From: Pyxidicoccus parkwaysis
GTDB lineage: Bacteria; Myxococcota; Myxococcia; Myxococcales; Myxococcaceae
DNA length: 64,000 bases
Assembly (NCBI RefSeq): GCF_017301735.1
Contig: NZ_CP071090.1
Coordinates: forward strand, 11,763,001-11,827,000
Direction: 5' to 3'
The notes below the pieces were generated by a model. It was not told where the DNA came from. It saw only the letters and a program-made list of their open reading frames with translations, and did no database searches. Position 1 is the first letter of the stretch. Each line of letters starts with the position of its first letter. The position numbers were made by a program, and so were the translations under genes. Positions 32,601 to 41,301 of this stretch are shown piece by piece.

Positions 32601-35120
32601 GTGTGGATTCCGACGCTGGTGCTCTGTGTGTTGAGCGCCACGGCCGAAGTGCCCGTGACGCCGCCTGTGCCCGTGGAGGCGCCCCCGCCGGTGTTGCCGG
32701 CGGACGTGCCACCTCCGGAGGTGCCGGCCACGGTGCTCCTGCGCATCACCATCGATACGGCGGGAGAGGTGTCACATGTGGAAGTGCGGCAGTCGGCGGG
32801 TGTGGCGTTCGACCGGGAGGCCATGGCCGCGGCGGTGCGCTGGAGGTTCCAGCCGGCGCGACGTGGCGAGGAGTCCATCGAGGTGCGGGCCGATGTCCCC
32901 GTCACCTTCGTCCCTCCGGTCCACGGACATCACCTGGAGCCCGTGGCCGCCGAGGCGGACGGGACGGCGGCCGGTGGTGAGGAGGTAGCGAAGGTCGAGG
33001 CCGAAGCGCCGCGAGCATCCGACGCGCCTGCCTTCGCCACCACCGTGCGTGGCACGTCGAGCGCGCCGCCCCCTGTTGCCGTCAGTGACCTTCACATCCC
33101 GGTGGGCCAGCTCGCGGACGTGCCGCGTCACTCGGCGGCGGACCTGATGCTGCTCGCGCCCGGAGTCATGCTGGCCAACCACGGTGGCGAGGGCCACGCG
33201 GAGACCCTCTTCATCCGTGGCTTCGACGCCGGAGAAGGCAAGGACGTGGAGCTGCGCCTCAACGGCGTGCCCCTCAACGAGGTCTCCCACGCGCACGGCC
33301 ACGGCTACGCGGACACGTACTTCATCATCCCGGAGTTGGTGGAGGCGCTGCGCGTCACCGAGGGGCCCTTCGACCCGTCGCAGGGAGACTTCGGCGTGGC
33401 GGGCTCGGTGGAGTACCAGCTCGGCCTGGAGCGCCGGGGCCTCACCGCCTCCGTTTCATATGGCAGCTTCGCCACGCGCCGGCTCGCGCTGGTGTGGGGC
33501 CCGCCCGAGTCCGGCAGCGCGACTTTCGTGGGACTGCTGCTGCGCCAGGGCCACGGCTTCGGCCCGAACCGCGCGCACGCCAGCGCGGGCGCCATGGCAC
33601 AGGTGGAGTTGAAGCTCGGAGAAGAGACGCGGCTGCGCCTGTTCGGTACCAGCTCCGGCATGCGCTTCTCCTCGGCGGGCGTGGTGCGGGAGACGGACGT
33701 GGTGGACGCGCGGCTGCCGTGTGCTCCGGACTCGGACTCGCAGTTCTTCTGTCTCTATGACGCCAACCAGGGCGGCGCGGGCCAGCGCCACATCCTCTCC
33801 GCCGAGCTGAGCTCCCGCCTGAAACGCGGAGGTCGCTTCGTGCAGCAGGGCTACGTCGTCCTCCGTCAGACGCGCATCCGCGACAACTTCACCGGCTTCC
33901 TCCAGGACACGCCGCCCGTCGAAGAGGCCCAGCGAGGAGACAACACCGAGGGCTATTACCAGGGCTCCACCGTCGGGCTGCGAGGCCGCTACACGCCGGG
34001 ACTCACGCTGCTCGGGCAGCCCATGCCGCTGGAGCTGGGCTACGAGGCCCGCTTCGATGACGTGCACACGCGCTCGCGGCGCCTGCGGGACAGCGGCGGC
34101 GCGCCGTACACCACGCGCTTCGACAACCGGGTGCGCACCACCCATCTCGGGGCCCATGGCTCGCTGCGGGCCTCGCCGCTGTCCTGGCTCACCCTGCGCG
34201 GCGGCGTGCGGCTGGATACCTTCCTCTTCGGCGTGGACGACGAGAACCGTCCCACGTTGGACCGCGACGGCACGCGCATTCCCGAGGAGTCGCTGGAGGC
34301 CTACGGCTTCTTCGCCAGCCCACGAGCCTCCGCCGAGGTGCGCCTGTCCCCGCGCCTGAGCTGGCTCACCAGCGTGGGGCTCGGAGCACGCTCCAGTGAC
34401 GCGGCCGCCCTGTCCGACGCGGAGTTGGCGCCCTACGCGCGAGTCACCGCCGCCGAGACGGGCCTGGGCTGGAAGCTGGAGGGAGGAGGCCGCCCGTACA
34501 CCCTGGAGACGCGCGGCGCCTTCTTCGCCACGCGCGTGTCGCAGGACTTCGTCTTCGACGAGAAGGCGGGCCGCAATCAGCCCATTGGCGCGTCGCAGCG
34601 CCTGGGCGCCTTCGTCTCCGCGCGGGGCACCTGGGAGGAGCACGTGGACGTGCAGGCCTCGCTCGCCTGGTCGAAGGCGACGTTGCCCCTGCCAGGAGCC
34701 TCGGAGTGGAAGCTGTGGGAGGGCACGGTGATGCCATACATCCCGCAGCTCCTCGGGCGGTTGGATGCGTCCGTGCGGGGCACTGCCTCCGTGGCGGGAG
34801 AGCGACTGGGGTGGAACGTGGCGGTGGGGCACAGCGCCATCGGTCCCCGGCCGCTCCCGTTGGGGCGCTTCAGCGAGTCTGTCCTCCTCTTCGACGTGGC
34901 CACGCGTGCGAGGTGGAAGGCCGTCGAGGTGGGCCTCTCGGTGGAGAACCTGCTCGACACGCGCTGGCGGGAGGTGGAGCTCAACTACGTCTCCAACTTC
35001 CGGGGACCGGATGCACCCGCGTCGCTGCTGGCCACGCGCCACTTCTCCGCGGGAGCGCCACGCACCTTCACGGGCACCTTCACGCTGTATCTGGACCTCC
35101 AGGGGGAGGACACGCCATGA
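32601..35120 (+). CDS. TonB-dependent outer-membrane receptor with N-terminal TonB-like domain
   Basis: 839 residues from a GTG. Signal peptide (WIPTLVLCVLSATAEV), then a Pro-rich stretch and a domain (about 35-105) that looks like the TonB C-terminal energy domain (VLLRITIDTAGEVSHVEV, FDREAMAAAVRWRFQPA). After a linker come the plug (DLHIPVGQLADVPRHSAADL, LFIRGFDAGEGKDVELRLNG) and the beta barrel. The plug holds the His-rich loop EVSHAHGHGYADTYF (near residue 230), attractive as a metal-binding site. The barrel ends in SAGAPRTFTGTFTLYLDLQ. Substrate unknown; metal chelate or metal ion is my guess from the His-rich loop and neighbours. The next gene overlaps the stop (ATGA). Confidence 0.82.
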   Translation: MWIPTLVLCVLSATAEVPVTPPVPVEAPPPVLPADVPPPEVPATVLLRITIDTAGEVSHVEVRQSAGVAFDREAMAAAVRWRFQPARRGEESIEVRADVPVTFVPPVHGHHLEPVAAEADGTAAGGEEVAKVEAEAPRASDAPAFATTVRGTSSAPPPVAVSDLHIPVGQLADVPRHSAADLMLLAPGVMLANHGGEGHAETLFIRGFDAGEGKDVELRLNGVPLNEVSHAHGHGYADTYFIIPELVEALRVTEGPFDPSQGDFGVAGSVEYQLGLERRGLTASVSYGSFATRRLALVWGPPESGSATFVGLLLRQGHGFGPNRAHASAGAMAQVELKLGEETRLRLFGTSSGMRFSSAGVVRETDVVDARLPCAPDSDSQFFCLYDANQGGAGQRHILSAELSSRLKRGGRFVQQGYVVLRQTRIRDNFTGFLQDTPPVEEAQRGDNTEGYYQGSTVGLRGRYTPGLTLLGQPMPLELGYEARFDDVHTRSRRLRDSGGAPYTTRFDNRVRTTHLGAHGSLRASPLSWLTLRGGVRLDTFLFGVDDENRPTLDRDGTRIPEESLEAYGFFASPRASAEVRLSPRLSWLTSVGLGARSSDAAALSDAELAPYARVTAAETGLGWKLEGGGRPYTLETRGAFFATRVSQDFVFDEKAGRNQPIGASQRLGAFVSARGTWEEHVDVQASLAWSKATLPLPGASEWKLWEGTVMPYIPQLLGRLDASVRGTASVAGERLGWNVAVGHSAIGPRPLPLGRFSESVLLFDVATRARWKAVEVGLSVENLLDTRWREVELNYVSNFRGPDAPASLLATRHFSAGAPRTFTGTFTLYLDLQGEDTP

Positions 35121-36001
35121 CGTCTTCGCTGCGCGCCACGCGGCGCGCCTTCTCGTTGATGTTGGGCTCGGCGATGGTGGGAGGCGTCTCGGCCTGTGGC
35201 CTGTCCGGCACGGGAGGCCGGGGGATTACCTTCCGCATGGGGCTGCGCACCGCGCTCGCGCCCGGCGAGACGGTGCGGGGCGAGTTCACCACCGACACCG
35301 GCTGGAGAGTGCGGCTGTCCTCCGGGCTGATGGTGCTGGGCCCCATCTACCTCTTCGAGAATGCGTCGCCGCTCCAGTCGCAGGCCGCCGTGCTGCGCCG
35401 CATGAACGTCGAGAATGCGTCGCCGCTTCAGTCGCAGGCCGCCGTGTTGCGCCGCATGACGGAGTGGCTGGTGCCCACGGCACGAGCACACGAGGGAGAC
35501 TTCTTCTCCGGAGGCCGCGTGCTCGGCGAGTGGGACCGCGAGGTGGTCTACGACGTCCTCGCGGGAGGCGGCGAGGCGCAGGTGCTGGGACGCTCACCGG
35601 GCATCGCCGGGCTGGCTCGCTCATTCTCGCTGTTGCTCCAGCCTCCGTCGAAAGCGCTGGGCGCGGAGGGCGCGGCACTGAATGGGCGCTCGGTGGTGCT
35701 GGAGGGCACGGCCTTCCGTCAGGAGCAGCGCGTGCCCTTCCGTGTCGCGTTGGACTTCCCGCCGCCGCTGGCGCTGCAGCGCGTGGACTTCGTGCCCATC
35801 GAAGCGGACCTGGATGACGAGGGGCTCTTCGTCGTGGAGGTGCAGCCGCACCGCTGGTTCGAAGGCGCGCACTTCGACCGGCTGGAAGTGCCCGCCAATG
35901 GTGCTCCCGTGGAGGTGACGCCGGAGACGCAGGTGCACCGCGCCCTGTCCGTCAACCTGCGGCGCTACACCGCCTTCTCCGGGACGTGGGAGCCTGCGTG
36001 A
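35117..36001 (+). CDS. Exported protein coupled to the TonB receptor, with 18-residue tandem repeat
   Basis: 294 residues; ATG overlaps the receptor stop by four bases, so it is translationally coupled. The N-terminus ATRRAFSLMLGSAMVGGVSAC is a lipoprotein or Tat-like signal. The mature protein begins TGGRGITFRMGLRTALAPGE, has GWRVRLSSGLMVLGPIYLFE, which resembles the GWSIQFTRYLVSLGDF segment of the divergent lipoprotein, and later LDDEGLFVVEVQPHRWFEGA and AHEGDFF. The residues ENASPLQSQAAVLRRM occur twice in a row (from 35357 and 35411). This suggests it is a periplasmic or surface partner of the receptor; its function is not known. Confidence 0.68.
   Translation: MTSSLRATRRAFSLMLGSAMVGGVSACGLSGTGGRGITFRMGLRTALAPGETVRGEFTTDTGWRVRLSSGLMVLGPIYLFENASPLQSQAAVLRRMNVENASPLQSQAAVLRRMTEWLVPTARAHEGDFFSGGRVLGEWDREVVYDVLAGGGEAQVLGRSPGIAGLARSFSLLLQPPSKALGAEGAALNGRSVVLEGTAFRQEQRVPFRVALDFPPPLALQRVDFVPIEADLDDEGLFVVEVQPHRWFEGAHFDRLEVPANGAPVEVTPETQVHRALSVNLRRYTAFSGTWEPA
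35356..35459 (+). repeat. 54-bp in-frame tandem duplication
   Basis: 35356-35405 and 35410-35459 match at 48 of 50 bases with a period of 54. They duplicate 18 codons (ENASPLQSQAAVLRRM plus two) inside the exported protein gene without a frameshift. Both differences are third-base or silent changes, so the copies have been kept under selection or are young. Confidence 0.85.
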
Positions 36002-36140
36002 GCCCAACCTCGCTGTTGGAGGCGGGGGCTCGACACGGAGGGACAGGAAATCCTCCCTCGAGGCCGGGGCAGGCAGCCCGTTCAGCGCACGGTGACGAGG
36101 CGCTCTTGGATTGGGCGCCCTAGCTTGAGAGGCGGGGGGC

Positions 36141-37175
36141 ATGAACGTGCGAGTCCTCGTCACCGGCGCCACCGGGTTCCTCGGGGCCTGGGTCACCCGG
36201 GCGTTCATCCAGGCGGGACATCGCGTGCGGATTCTCGTCCGTGCCACGAGCCCGCGTGAGGCCCTGAAGGCCCTGCCTCTGGAAGAGGCAGAAGGTGATG
36301 TCCTGGAGCGGAGTGCCATTGCTCGGGCCTTGAAGGACGTGGATGCCGTCGTGCACTGCGCCGGTCTCGTGGCGTTGCGCGCGAGAGACCGTGAAGCCCT
36401 GTTCCGCGTCAATGTGGATGGCAGTCGCCACGTATTGGAAGCGGCCCGAGCCCGGCGCCTGCGGGTGCTGTTCACCTCCACGGTGGGCACCGTGGGGTCG
36501 ACGGCGGAGCCCGTTGCTCGCGATGAGCGGGCGTGGGCGGATGCGCGCGTGGGAGGCTCGGCCTACGTCGAGTCGAAGCGCGCCGGAGAGCAAGTGGCGC
36601 TGGCCCTGGCGGCCGAGGGCGCGGATGTCGTCGTGCTCAACCCGGGCAATGCGCTGGGGCCGGGTGACGCGCGCCTGACGGGCACCCGCTTCGTGTCGCA
36701 CTACCTTCAGGGCACGCTGCGCTTCTACCTGCACGGGGGCATGTCCTTCTGTGACGTGCGCGATGTCGCCGCCGCATACGTCTCCGCCCTGGAGCGGGGC
36801 CGCTCGGGAGAGCGCTATCTGCTGGCGGGAGTCAACCTCAGCTATGGCCAGCTCTTCTCCGAGCTGTGGCGACTCACGGGCCTCCACCGGCCCTGGCCAC
36901 TTCCCTGGCCCGCCGCACTCGGGATGGCGTTGACGTCCGAGATGGCCTCCGCCTTCTTCGAGCACCCGCTGGAGGACCTGAACCTCTCCGTCGTCGGGGC
37001 CGGGCAGCGCTTCACCTTCGCGGACGTGGGCAAGGCCGTCCGCGAGCTGGGCTACCGCGTGCGGGACTTCCGCGCCACGTTGACCGACACGCTCGTGGAC
37101 CACCTGTCCCGCGGCCCACCGCGCACGATGACGCCCCGCCTTCGCGCGCTCCTGGCACGGCACGCGTCCTCCTGA
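36141..37175 (+). CDS. NAD-dependent epimerase/dehydratase (short-chain reductase, 3-beta-HSD/DFR-like)
   Basis: 344 residues; ATG with GAGGCGGGG upstream. The Rossmann motif VLVTGATGFLGAWVTRAF opens the protein. The catalytic pair is in FTSTVGTVGS and YVESKRAGE (YxxxK). DGSRHVLEAARA and VLNPGNALGPGD are as in dihydroflavonol reductase, HpnA-type hopanoid reductases and bacterial 3-beta-hydroxysteroid dehydrogenases. It should reduce or oxidise a lipid or sugar ketone with NAD(P)H. It converges with the prenyl synthase gene 10 bases on, and I take it as part of the isoprenoid cluster from its position and family. Confidence 0.83.
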   Translation: MNVRVLVTGATGFLGAWVTRAFIQAGHRVRILVRATSPREALKALPLEEAEGDVLERSAIARALKDVDAVVHCAGLVALRARDREALFRVNVDGSRHVLEAARARRLRVLFTSTVGTVGSTAEPVARDERAWADARVGGSAYVESKRAGEQVALALAAEGADVVVLNPGNALGPGDARLTGTRFVSHYLQGTLRFYLHGGMSFCDVRDVAAAYVSALERGRSGERYLLAGVNLSYGQLFSELWRLTGLHRPWPLPWPAALGMALTSEMASAFFEHPLEDLNLSVVGAGQRFTFADVGKAVRELGYRVRDFRATLTDTLVDHLSRGPPRTMTPRLRALLARHASS

Positions 37176-37184
37176 TGTCCCTCC

Positions 37185-38219
37185 TCAGGCCCGCTCCAAC
37201 ACCCAGGAGGGGAGGGCCTCCAGGAAGCGCTTGTCGGGTGAGTCCCGCAGGTCGCCGTACGCGCGCGAGAACTCGTGCCGCGCGGCCCCGGCGAGCCCGT
37301 GGGCCACCTGTCGCGCGAAGGTGATGGAGCCGTGGGTGTCCATGCCGTCGCGCACCCAGCGGAGCTCCTCCTCCCGCCGCTCCGCCCGGGGCTGGCTCAG
37401 CAGGCGTGACAGCCGGACGCGCCCCTCAGGGTTTTGTGCGTGGAAGAAGTGGAGCAGCATCAACGTGCGCTTTCCCTCCAGCAGGTCTCCGGCCAGCTCC
37501 TTGCCGTAGCTCGCCTCGTCACCCTCCAGGTTCAGCAGGTCATCCTGAATCTGGAACGCCGCGCCCACGAAGAAGCCGAAGCGCAGGTACCGGTCCAGGT
37601 CCACCCTGTCCCGGGTGCCGATGAGCGCGCCCACCCTCAGGGGATGGATGGTCGTGTACCAGCACGTCTTCTTCAGCACCATCCGCAGGTAGTCACCCTC
37701 GTGCAGCTCCATGACGTTGTGCTGCCGCCACCAGAGCTCCAGCGTCTGTCCCTCCACGGACTCGCGGGTCATCCGCTCGGCCTCCTGCAGCACCCGCAGT
37801 GCGAGCCGCGTGCCCAGCGTGCCCACGTTGTCCAGCAGCGGCTGGAGGCTCAGCGCGGACAGGGCGTCCCCCGCGTGCACGGCCAGCGGAGTGCCGTGCC
37901 CCCGGTGCAGCGTGGGGCGGCCTCGACGCTGCTCGCTCTCATCCTCCACGTCGTCGTGTACCAGGAAGGCATTGTGGAGCAGCTCCAGCGACACCGCCGA
38001 GTTCAGCGCCTCCGCCGTCGGCGCGCCGAATGCGCGCGCGGTGGCGATGCACAGGCTCGCTCGCAGCGAGCGGCCTCCGCGCTCGGGATAGTCCGCGACC
38101 AGCTCCTGGAAGGCATGGTCCGAGGACCTGCCCCGCAGGTAGTGCCGCATCCCCTCCCTCGCCGCCGCCCCATACTCCGCGAGCTTCTCCCGCACCTGGG
38201 CCGCCTCGGGTGTGCTCAT
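37185..38219 (-). CDS. Polyprenyl (GGPP-type) diphosphate synthase
   Basis: 344 residues. It has the trans-prenyltransferase fold with the first Asp-rich motif LLHNAFLVHDDVEDES (DDxxD) and the second QIQDDLLNLEGDEASYGKE, in which the last Asp of DDxxD is replaced by Asn (DDLLN), as in eukaryotic type III GGPP synthases. GDLLEGKRTLMLLHF follows. RGGRSLRASL at the start is the usual basic phosphate site, though the GGKRLRP form is modified. It condenses IPP with an allylic diphosphate to make C15-C20 or longer prenyl diphosphates. It sits upstream of a phasin-like gene, an FAD desaturase-like gene and an enoyl-reductase-like gene. Confidence 0.9.
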   Translation of the reverse strand: MSTPEAAQVREKLAEYGAAAREGMRHYLRGRSSDHAFQELVADYPERGGRSLRASLCIATARAFGAPTAEALNSAVSLELLHNAFLVHDDVEDESEQRRGRPTLHRGHGTPLAVHAGDALSALSLQPLLDNVGTLGTRLALRVLQEAERMTRESVEGQTLELWWRQHNVMELHEGDYLRMVLKKTCWYTTIHPLRVGALIGTRDRVDLDRYLRFGFFVGAAFQIQDDLLNLEGDEASYGKELAGDLLEGKRTLMLLHFFHAQNPEGRVRLSRLLSQPRAERREEELRWVRDGMDTHGSITFARQVAHGLAGAARHEFSRAYGDLRDSPDKRFLEALPSWVLERA

Positions 38220-38231
38220 GGGGGACGCACC

Positions 38232-39011
38232 TCAGGGGGCGAAGAGTCGCACGGTGACGGTGCCGCGCGGCATGCCCGTCCGTTCATCCAGGATGAGCCC
38301 GCTGTAGATGCCAGCGGGATGGTCGTCCGGGATGCGCAGGCGGAGGGTGACGCGGTCATCCTCGGGAGCCGTCTCGAGGCGTGCCCCCGTGATTCGAGGC
38401 ACGTCCGGCTCGGGAGCCCTCAGGTCGTGTAGCCGCAGGGGCATTCCGGCCGAGCGCGGGCGCAGGTCGATGGACACCTCCGCGCGCCGCCTCGCGTCCA
38501 GCTCCAGCGTGACACCGGGCGTGGCCAGGACCTCCGGCGGCGTCACCACGGGCGCCGGAGCCGGAGTGGCGTGAGGCGGCTCCGGAGCCGCCGCTCCCAC
38601 GGAGAACGGGCCCGCCGTGCCCTGCGGTGGCGACATGTCCGGTGCTCGTGGGGCGAAGCCCGCGGGGCCCATCGTTCCCATCATCTCCATCCACAGGCCC
38701 GCGAAGTCAGCGAAGCTCCGCATGAGGGTGGCCATGCGCTGGGGCATCCCATCCTCGGGCCCCATGCCTCCGCCCGCGTACGGCGCCCCCATCATCCGCG
38801 CGACGTTCTGGCCCTGGCGCATGTACTCCTCGATGACCCGGTACCCCATCTCCACGCCCCGGGAGACCGGGTCCGTTGGAGGCGGCGCCGCGCCCATTCC
38901 CGTTGCCGCGGGGCGCGGCGGCATCTCGGGCGGACCGAACATCGTCCACCAGTTCCGGATGGGCTGTGTGCGCACCGGCTCGGGTCTCCTCACGCGCTCG
39001 TCTGGGGTCAT
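38232..39011 (-). CDS. Hypothetical protein: amphipathic helices plus C-terminal beta domain
   Basis: 259 residues from ATG 39011. There is no signal peptide. A Pro-rich N-terminus leads to amphipathic helices rich in Met (GYRVIEEYMRQGQNVARMM and RMATLMRSFADFAGLWMEMMG), like those of phasins that coat polymer or lipid bodies. After a Pro/Ala linker comes a beta domain (VSIDLRPRSAGMPLRLHDL, DDRVTLRLRIPDDHPAGIYS, LILDERTGMPRGTVTVRL). The product of the gene at 43708 has the same order and a similar beta end. It lies between the prenyl synthase and the FAD enzyme. The phasin comparison is an inference. Confidence 0.65.
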   Translation of the reverse strand: MTPDERVRRPEPVRTQPIRNWWTMFGPPEMPPRPAATGMGAAPPPTDPVSRGVEMGYRVIEEYMRQGQNVARMMGAPYAGGGMGPEDGMPQRMATLMRSFADFAGLWMEMMGTMGPAGFAPRAPDMSPPQGTAGPFSVGAAAPEPPHATPAPAPVVTPPEVLATPGVTLELDARRRAEVSIDLRPRSAGMPLRLHDLRAPEPDVPRITGARLETAPEDDRVTLRLRIPDDHPAGIYSGLILDERTGMPRGTVTVRLFAP

Positions 39012-39047
39012 CACACGCTCCTGCAATCAGGAAGGGAACGGCGTCGC

Positions 39048-41198
39048 TCACGGATGGTCGAAGCCGACGATTTCCTCGAGCCGGGGCACGCCGGAGAGGG
39101 CGTGCGCCGCCAGCCGGCCCGACATCACCGCGGCCTCCACGCAGCCCTCGTTGAAGCCGGAGTCCGTCCAGTCTCCGGCGACGGTGAGGTTGTCGTAGGT
39201 GTTGTCGAGCGGGGAGATTCGGAACCGCAGGCTCCCGGGCAGCGACAGGGTGTAGCGCTCCGTGGGACTCACGTTGGCGGTCCAGTACTGGGAGTCGAAG
39301 CGGGCCTCGCCCTGGCGGGGGGCTTCCGTGGGCGCGGCCGGGTCCATCAGCAGCTCCCACCGGAAGCCGCCGACGGCATCCTGGCACCGCGGCCACAGGT
39401 GGAAGAGGTCGCGCTGGAGGAAGCGCACGGCGTTGCGGCGGACGCGCTCGTGCTGCTCGTCCGGGAAGGCCGGGCGCTGCCGCTCCGCCTCGGGCACGTC
39501 GGGCAGCACGCTGCAGAAGTAGGCGATGGCGCGCGGCGGCCGGCGCCAGCTCTCTTCCGAAGCCAGGTGCGTCATGTCCGCCCAGGTGTCGAAGGGCTTC
39601 ACGAAGCCGGAGAGGTTGATGGGGCCGTCGTGCCAGCCCAGCTCCCGCATGCCCGCGCCGAGCCACACCTGGAACGCCTGCGTGGGCACCGTCTTCACGC
39701 GCTCCACCATGGCGCGCCAGCGCGGGTCTTTCTCCACCAGCTCCCCGCAGACGTGGCGCACGGCGCCTCCGCCCACCGCGAGCACCGCCAGGTCGAAGTC
39801 CTGGCCCACCCGCAGCACGCGCGTGCCCGCCTTGCGCGTGTCCCACGCGGACTCGAACTTCCACTCCTCTCGCTGGAGTCGCTCGCCATCGACGAGCTGG
39901 CTCCAGTCCGGTGCCGCGGGCCAGCAGGGCAGGCCGCGCACGTCCACCAAAGGCTGGTACTCGCCACCTCCCGCCACGTCCGCCTGCACGTCGAACTCCA
40001 GTGCCTCCACGTGGGCGCGCGGTCCGGCCGACAGCCGCACGGACTCCAGGCGGTGGAAGAACGCGAAGCTCGCGCCCCGGCGCTTCAGCACCTCGTAGAA
40101 GGGCGCGAAGACGATGTCTCCCATGCCCGAGCGCATCTTCCAGAAGAAGGCGCCGCGGTACGTGAAGAACGCCCGCAGGGCTCCGCGCAGGGCCTGCCCG
40201 GCGGCGATGCGGGGCCTTCGCGCGTCGCCGTCCTCGTAGGCGAAGGCCAGATCATACAGCGCTCGGATGAAGGCGCTGTTGATGGAGCGCTCCGAGGCGC
40301 CGTTGAGCCGCAGCCACTCGCGGCAGTCGTAGTCGTCGATGGCGTCGAAGCCGCGCGGGTCCGTCACCAGCCGGAAGCGCAGCGCGCCGCGCACCACCGC
40401 GAGCACCAGGTCCGCGATTTCCCAGAGCCGGCGCAGCTCGTCGTCGGCCGCCACCCGCTGCTCCAACAGCCCGCGCAGCGCTGACGCCACCGCGTCGTGG
40501 AAGCGCAGCAGCAGCTCCATGGGATAGCGGCGCAGCGTCCCGAGCGCGACCTCCAGGAGGTTCAGCGCCTCCACCACCGCGGCCAGCGTGGCGAACCCGC
40601 CCAGCTTCAGCAGGCGCGCCATGGATTCGAGCAGGGCCTCCGGACTGCCCACGCCCGGCGCGCTCGCGGGTGCCTCCGTGCCGGATGTGGCCGGCCGGGC
40701 TCCGGGCTCCTGGATGGCGGAGAGCAGCGTGCGCAGCAGCTCCAGCGTGCGCGCGAGGTACTCGCCCACCGTCCAGCGCGGGAGCGTCACGCCGGGCTCT
40801 CCGGGCAGTCCCTCGAAGGGAGGCAGATGCACCTTCCACGGCAGCCACCGTCCGCTCGGGGAGAAGTCCGCGACGCCGTTGAACGGGTCCGGCGTGAAGG
40901 CATCTCGCCAGTCCGCGATGGGACAGGTGGCCGGGTCGCGCTTCAGCTCCGCGTAGCACTCGCGCATCAGCTGGAACGCGTTCTCGTAGAAGCCCATCCA
41001 CAGGTGCAGGCCATGCTCCTGGATGCGGTCCGCCGGGCCCCGGCCCGACGCGCCCTTGCCTCCCAGCCTCCAGCCGAGCTGGTACACCGTGACGTGATAG
41101 CGCCCCTCGTGCTCGGGGCGGGTCAGCTCGAAGGCGGCAGTGACGCCCGCGCAGCCTCCCCCGATGATGGCGACCTCGATTGGCCTTCCGCGTGTCAT
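39048..41198 (-). CDS. FAD-dependent amine-oxidase/desaturase-like enzyme
   Basis: 716 residues from ATG 41198. The N-terminal dinucleotide motif VAIIGGGCAGVTAAFELTR, the RLGGKGASGRG motif (FAD-binding), a long middle and the C-terminal TYDNLTVAGDWTDSGFNEGCVEAAVMSGRLAA are those of flavin amine oxidases and carotenoid/phytoene-desaturase relatives (the last motif is the second FAD contact). The length (716) exceeds the usual 450-550, with an extra helical middle part (about 180-330). Taken with the prenyl synthase nearby, a lipid or isoprenoid substrate is likely. It is part of the same minus-strand run, between the phasin-like and the enoyl-reductase-like genes. Confidence 0.83.
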   Translation of the reverse strand: MTRGRPIEVAIIGGGCAGVTAAFELTRPEHEGRYHVTVYQLGWRLGGKGASGRGPADRIQEHGLHLWMGFYENAFQLMRECYAELKRDPATCPIADWRDAFTPDPFNGVADFSPSGRWLPWKVHLPPFEGLPGEPGVTLPRWTVGEYLARTLELLRTLLSAIQEPGARPATSGTEAPASAPGVGSPEALLESMARLLKLGGFATLAAVVEALNLLEVALGTLRRYPMELLLRFHDAVASALRGLLEQRVAADDELRRLWEIADLVLAVVRGALRFRLVTDPRGFDAIDDYDCREWLRLNGASERSINSAFIRALYDLAFAYEDGDARRPRIAAGQALRGALRAFFTYRGAFFWKMRSGMGDIVFAPFYEVLKRRGASFAFFHRLESVRLSAGPRAHVEALEFDVQADVAGGGEYQPLVDVRGLPCWPAAPDWSQLVDGERLQREEWKFESAWDTRKAGTRVLRVGQDFDLAVLAVGGGAVRHVCGELVEKDPRWRAMVERVKTVPTQAFQVWLGAGMRELGWHDGPINLSGFVKPFDTWADMTHLASEESWRRPPRAIAYFCSVLPDVPEAERQRPAFPDEQHERVRRNAVRFLQRDLFHLWPRCQDAVGGFRWELLMDPAAPTEAPRQGEARFDSQYWTANVSPTERYTLSLPGSLRFRISPLDNTYDNLTVAGDWTDSGFNEGCVEAAVMSGRLAAHALSGVPRLEEIVGFDHP

Positions 41199-41301
41199 CG
41201 CCAGCCATTGCATGAGCGCGCGCGGGGCGGGTCAATGCGACGCGCGGTCGCCGTCCGCGCGCGGACGCGGGCTCGCCCCGACGTTCAGGGTCGCGGCGGC
41301 A

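Noticed and set aside
38571..40484. 637-codon plus-strand open frame
   Set aside because: Antisense to the FAD enzyme and phasin-like genes, whose protein motifs are clear.
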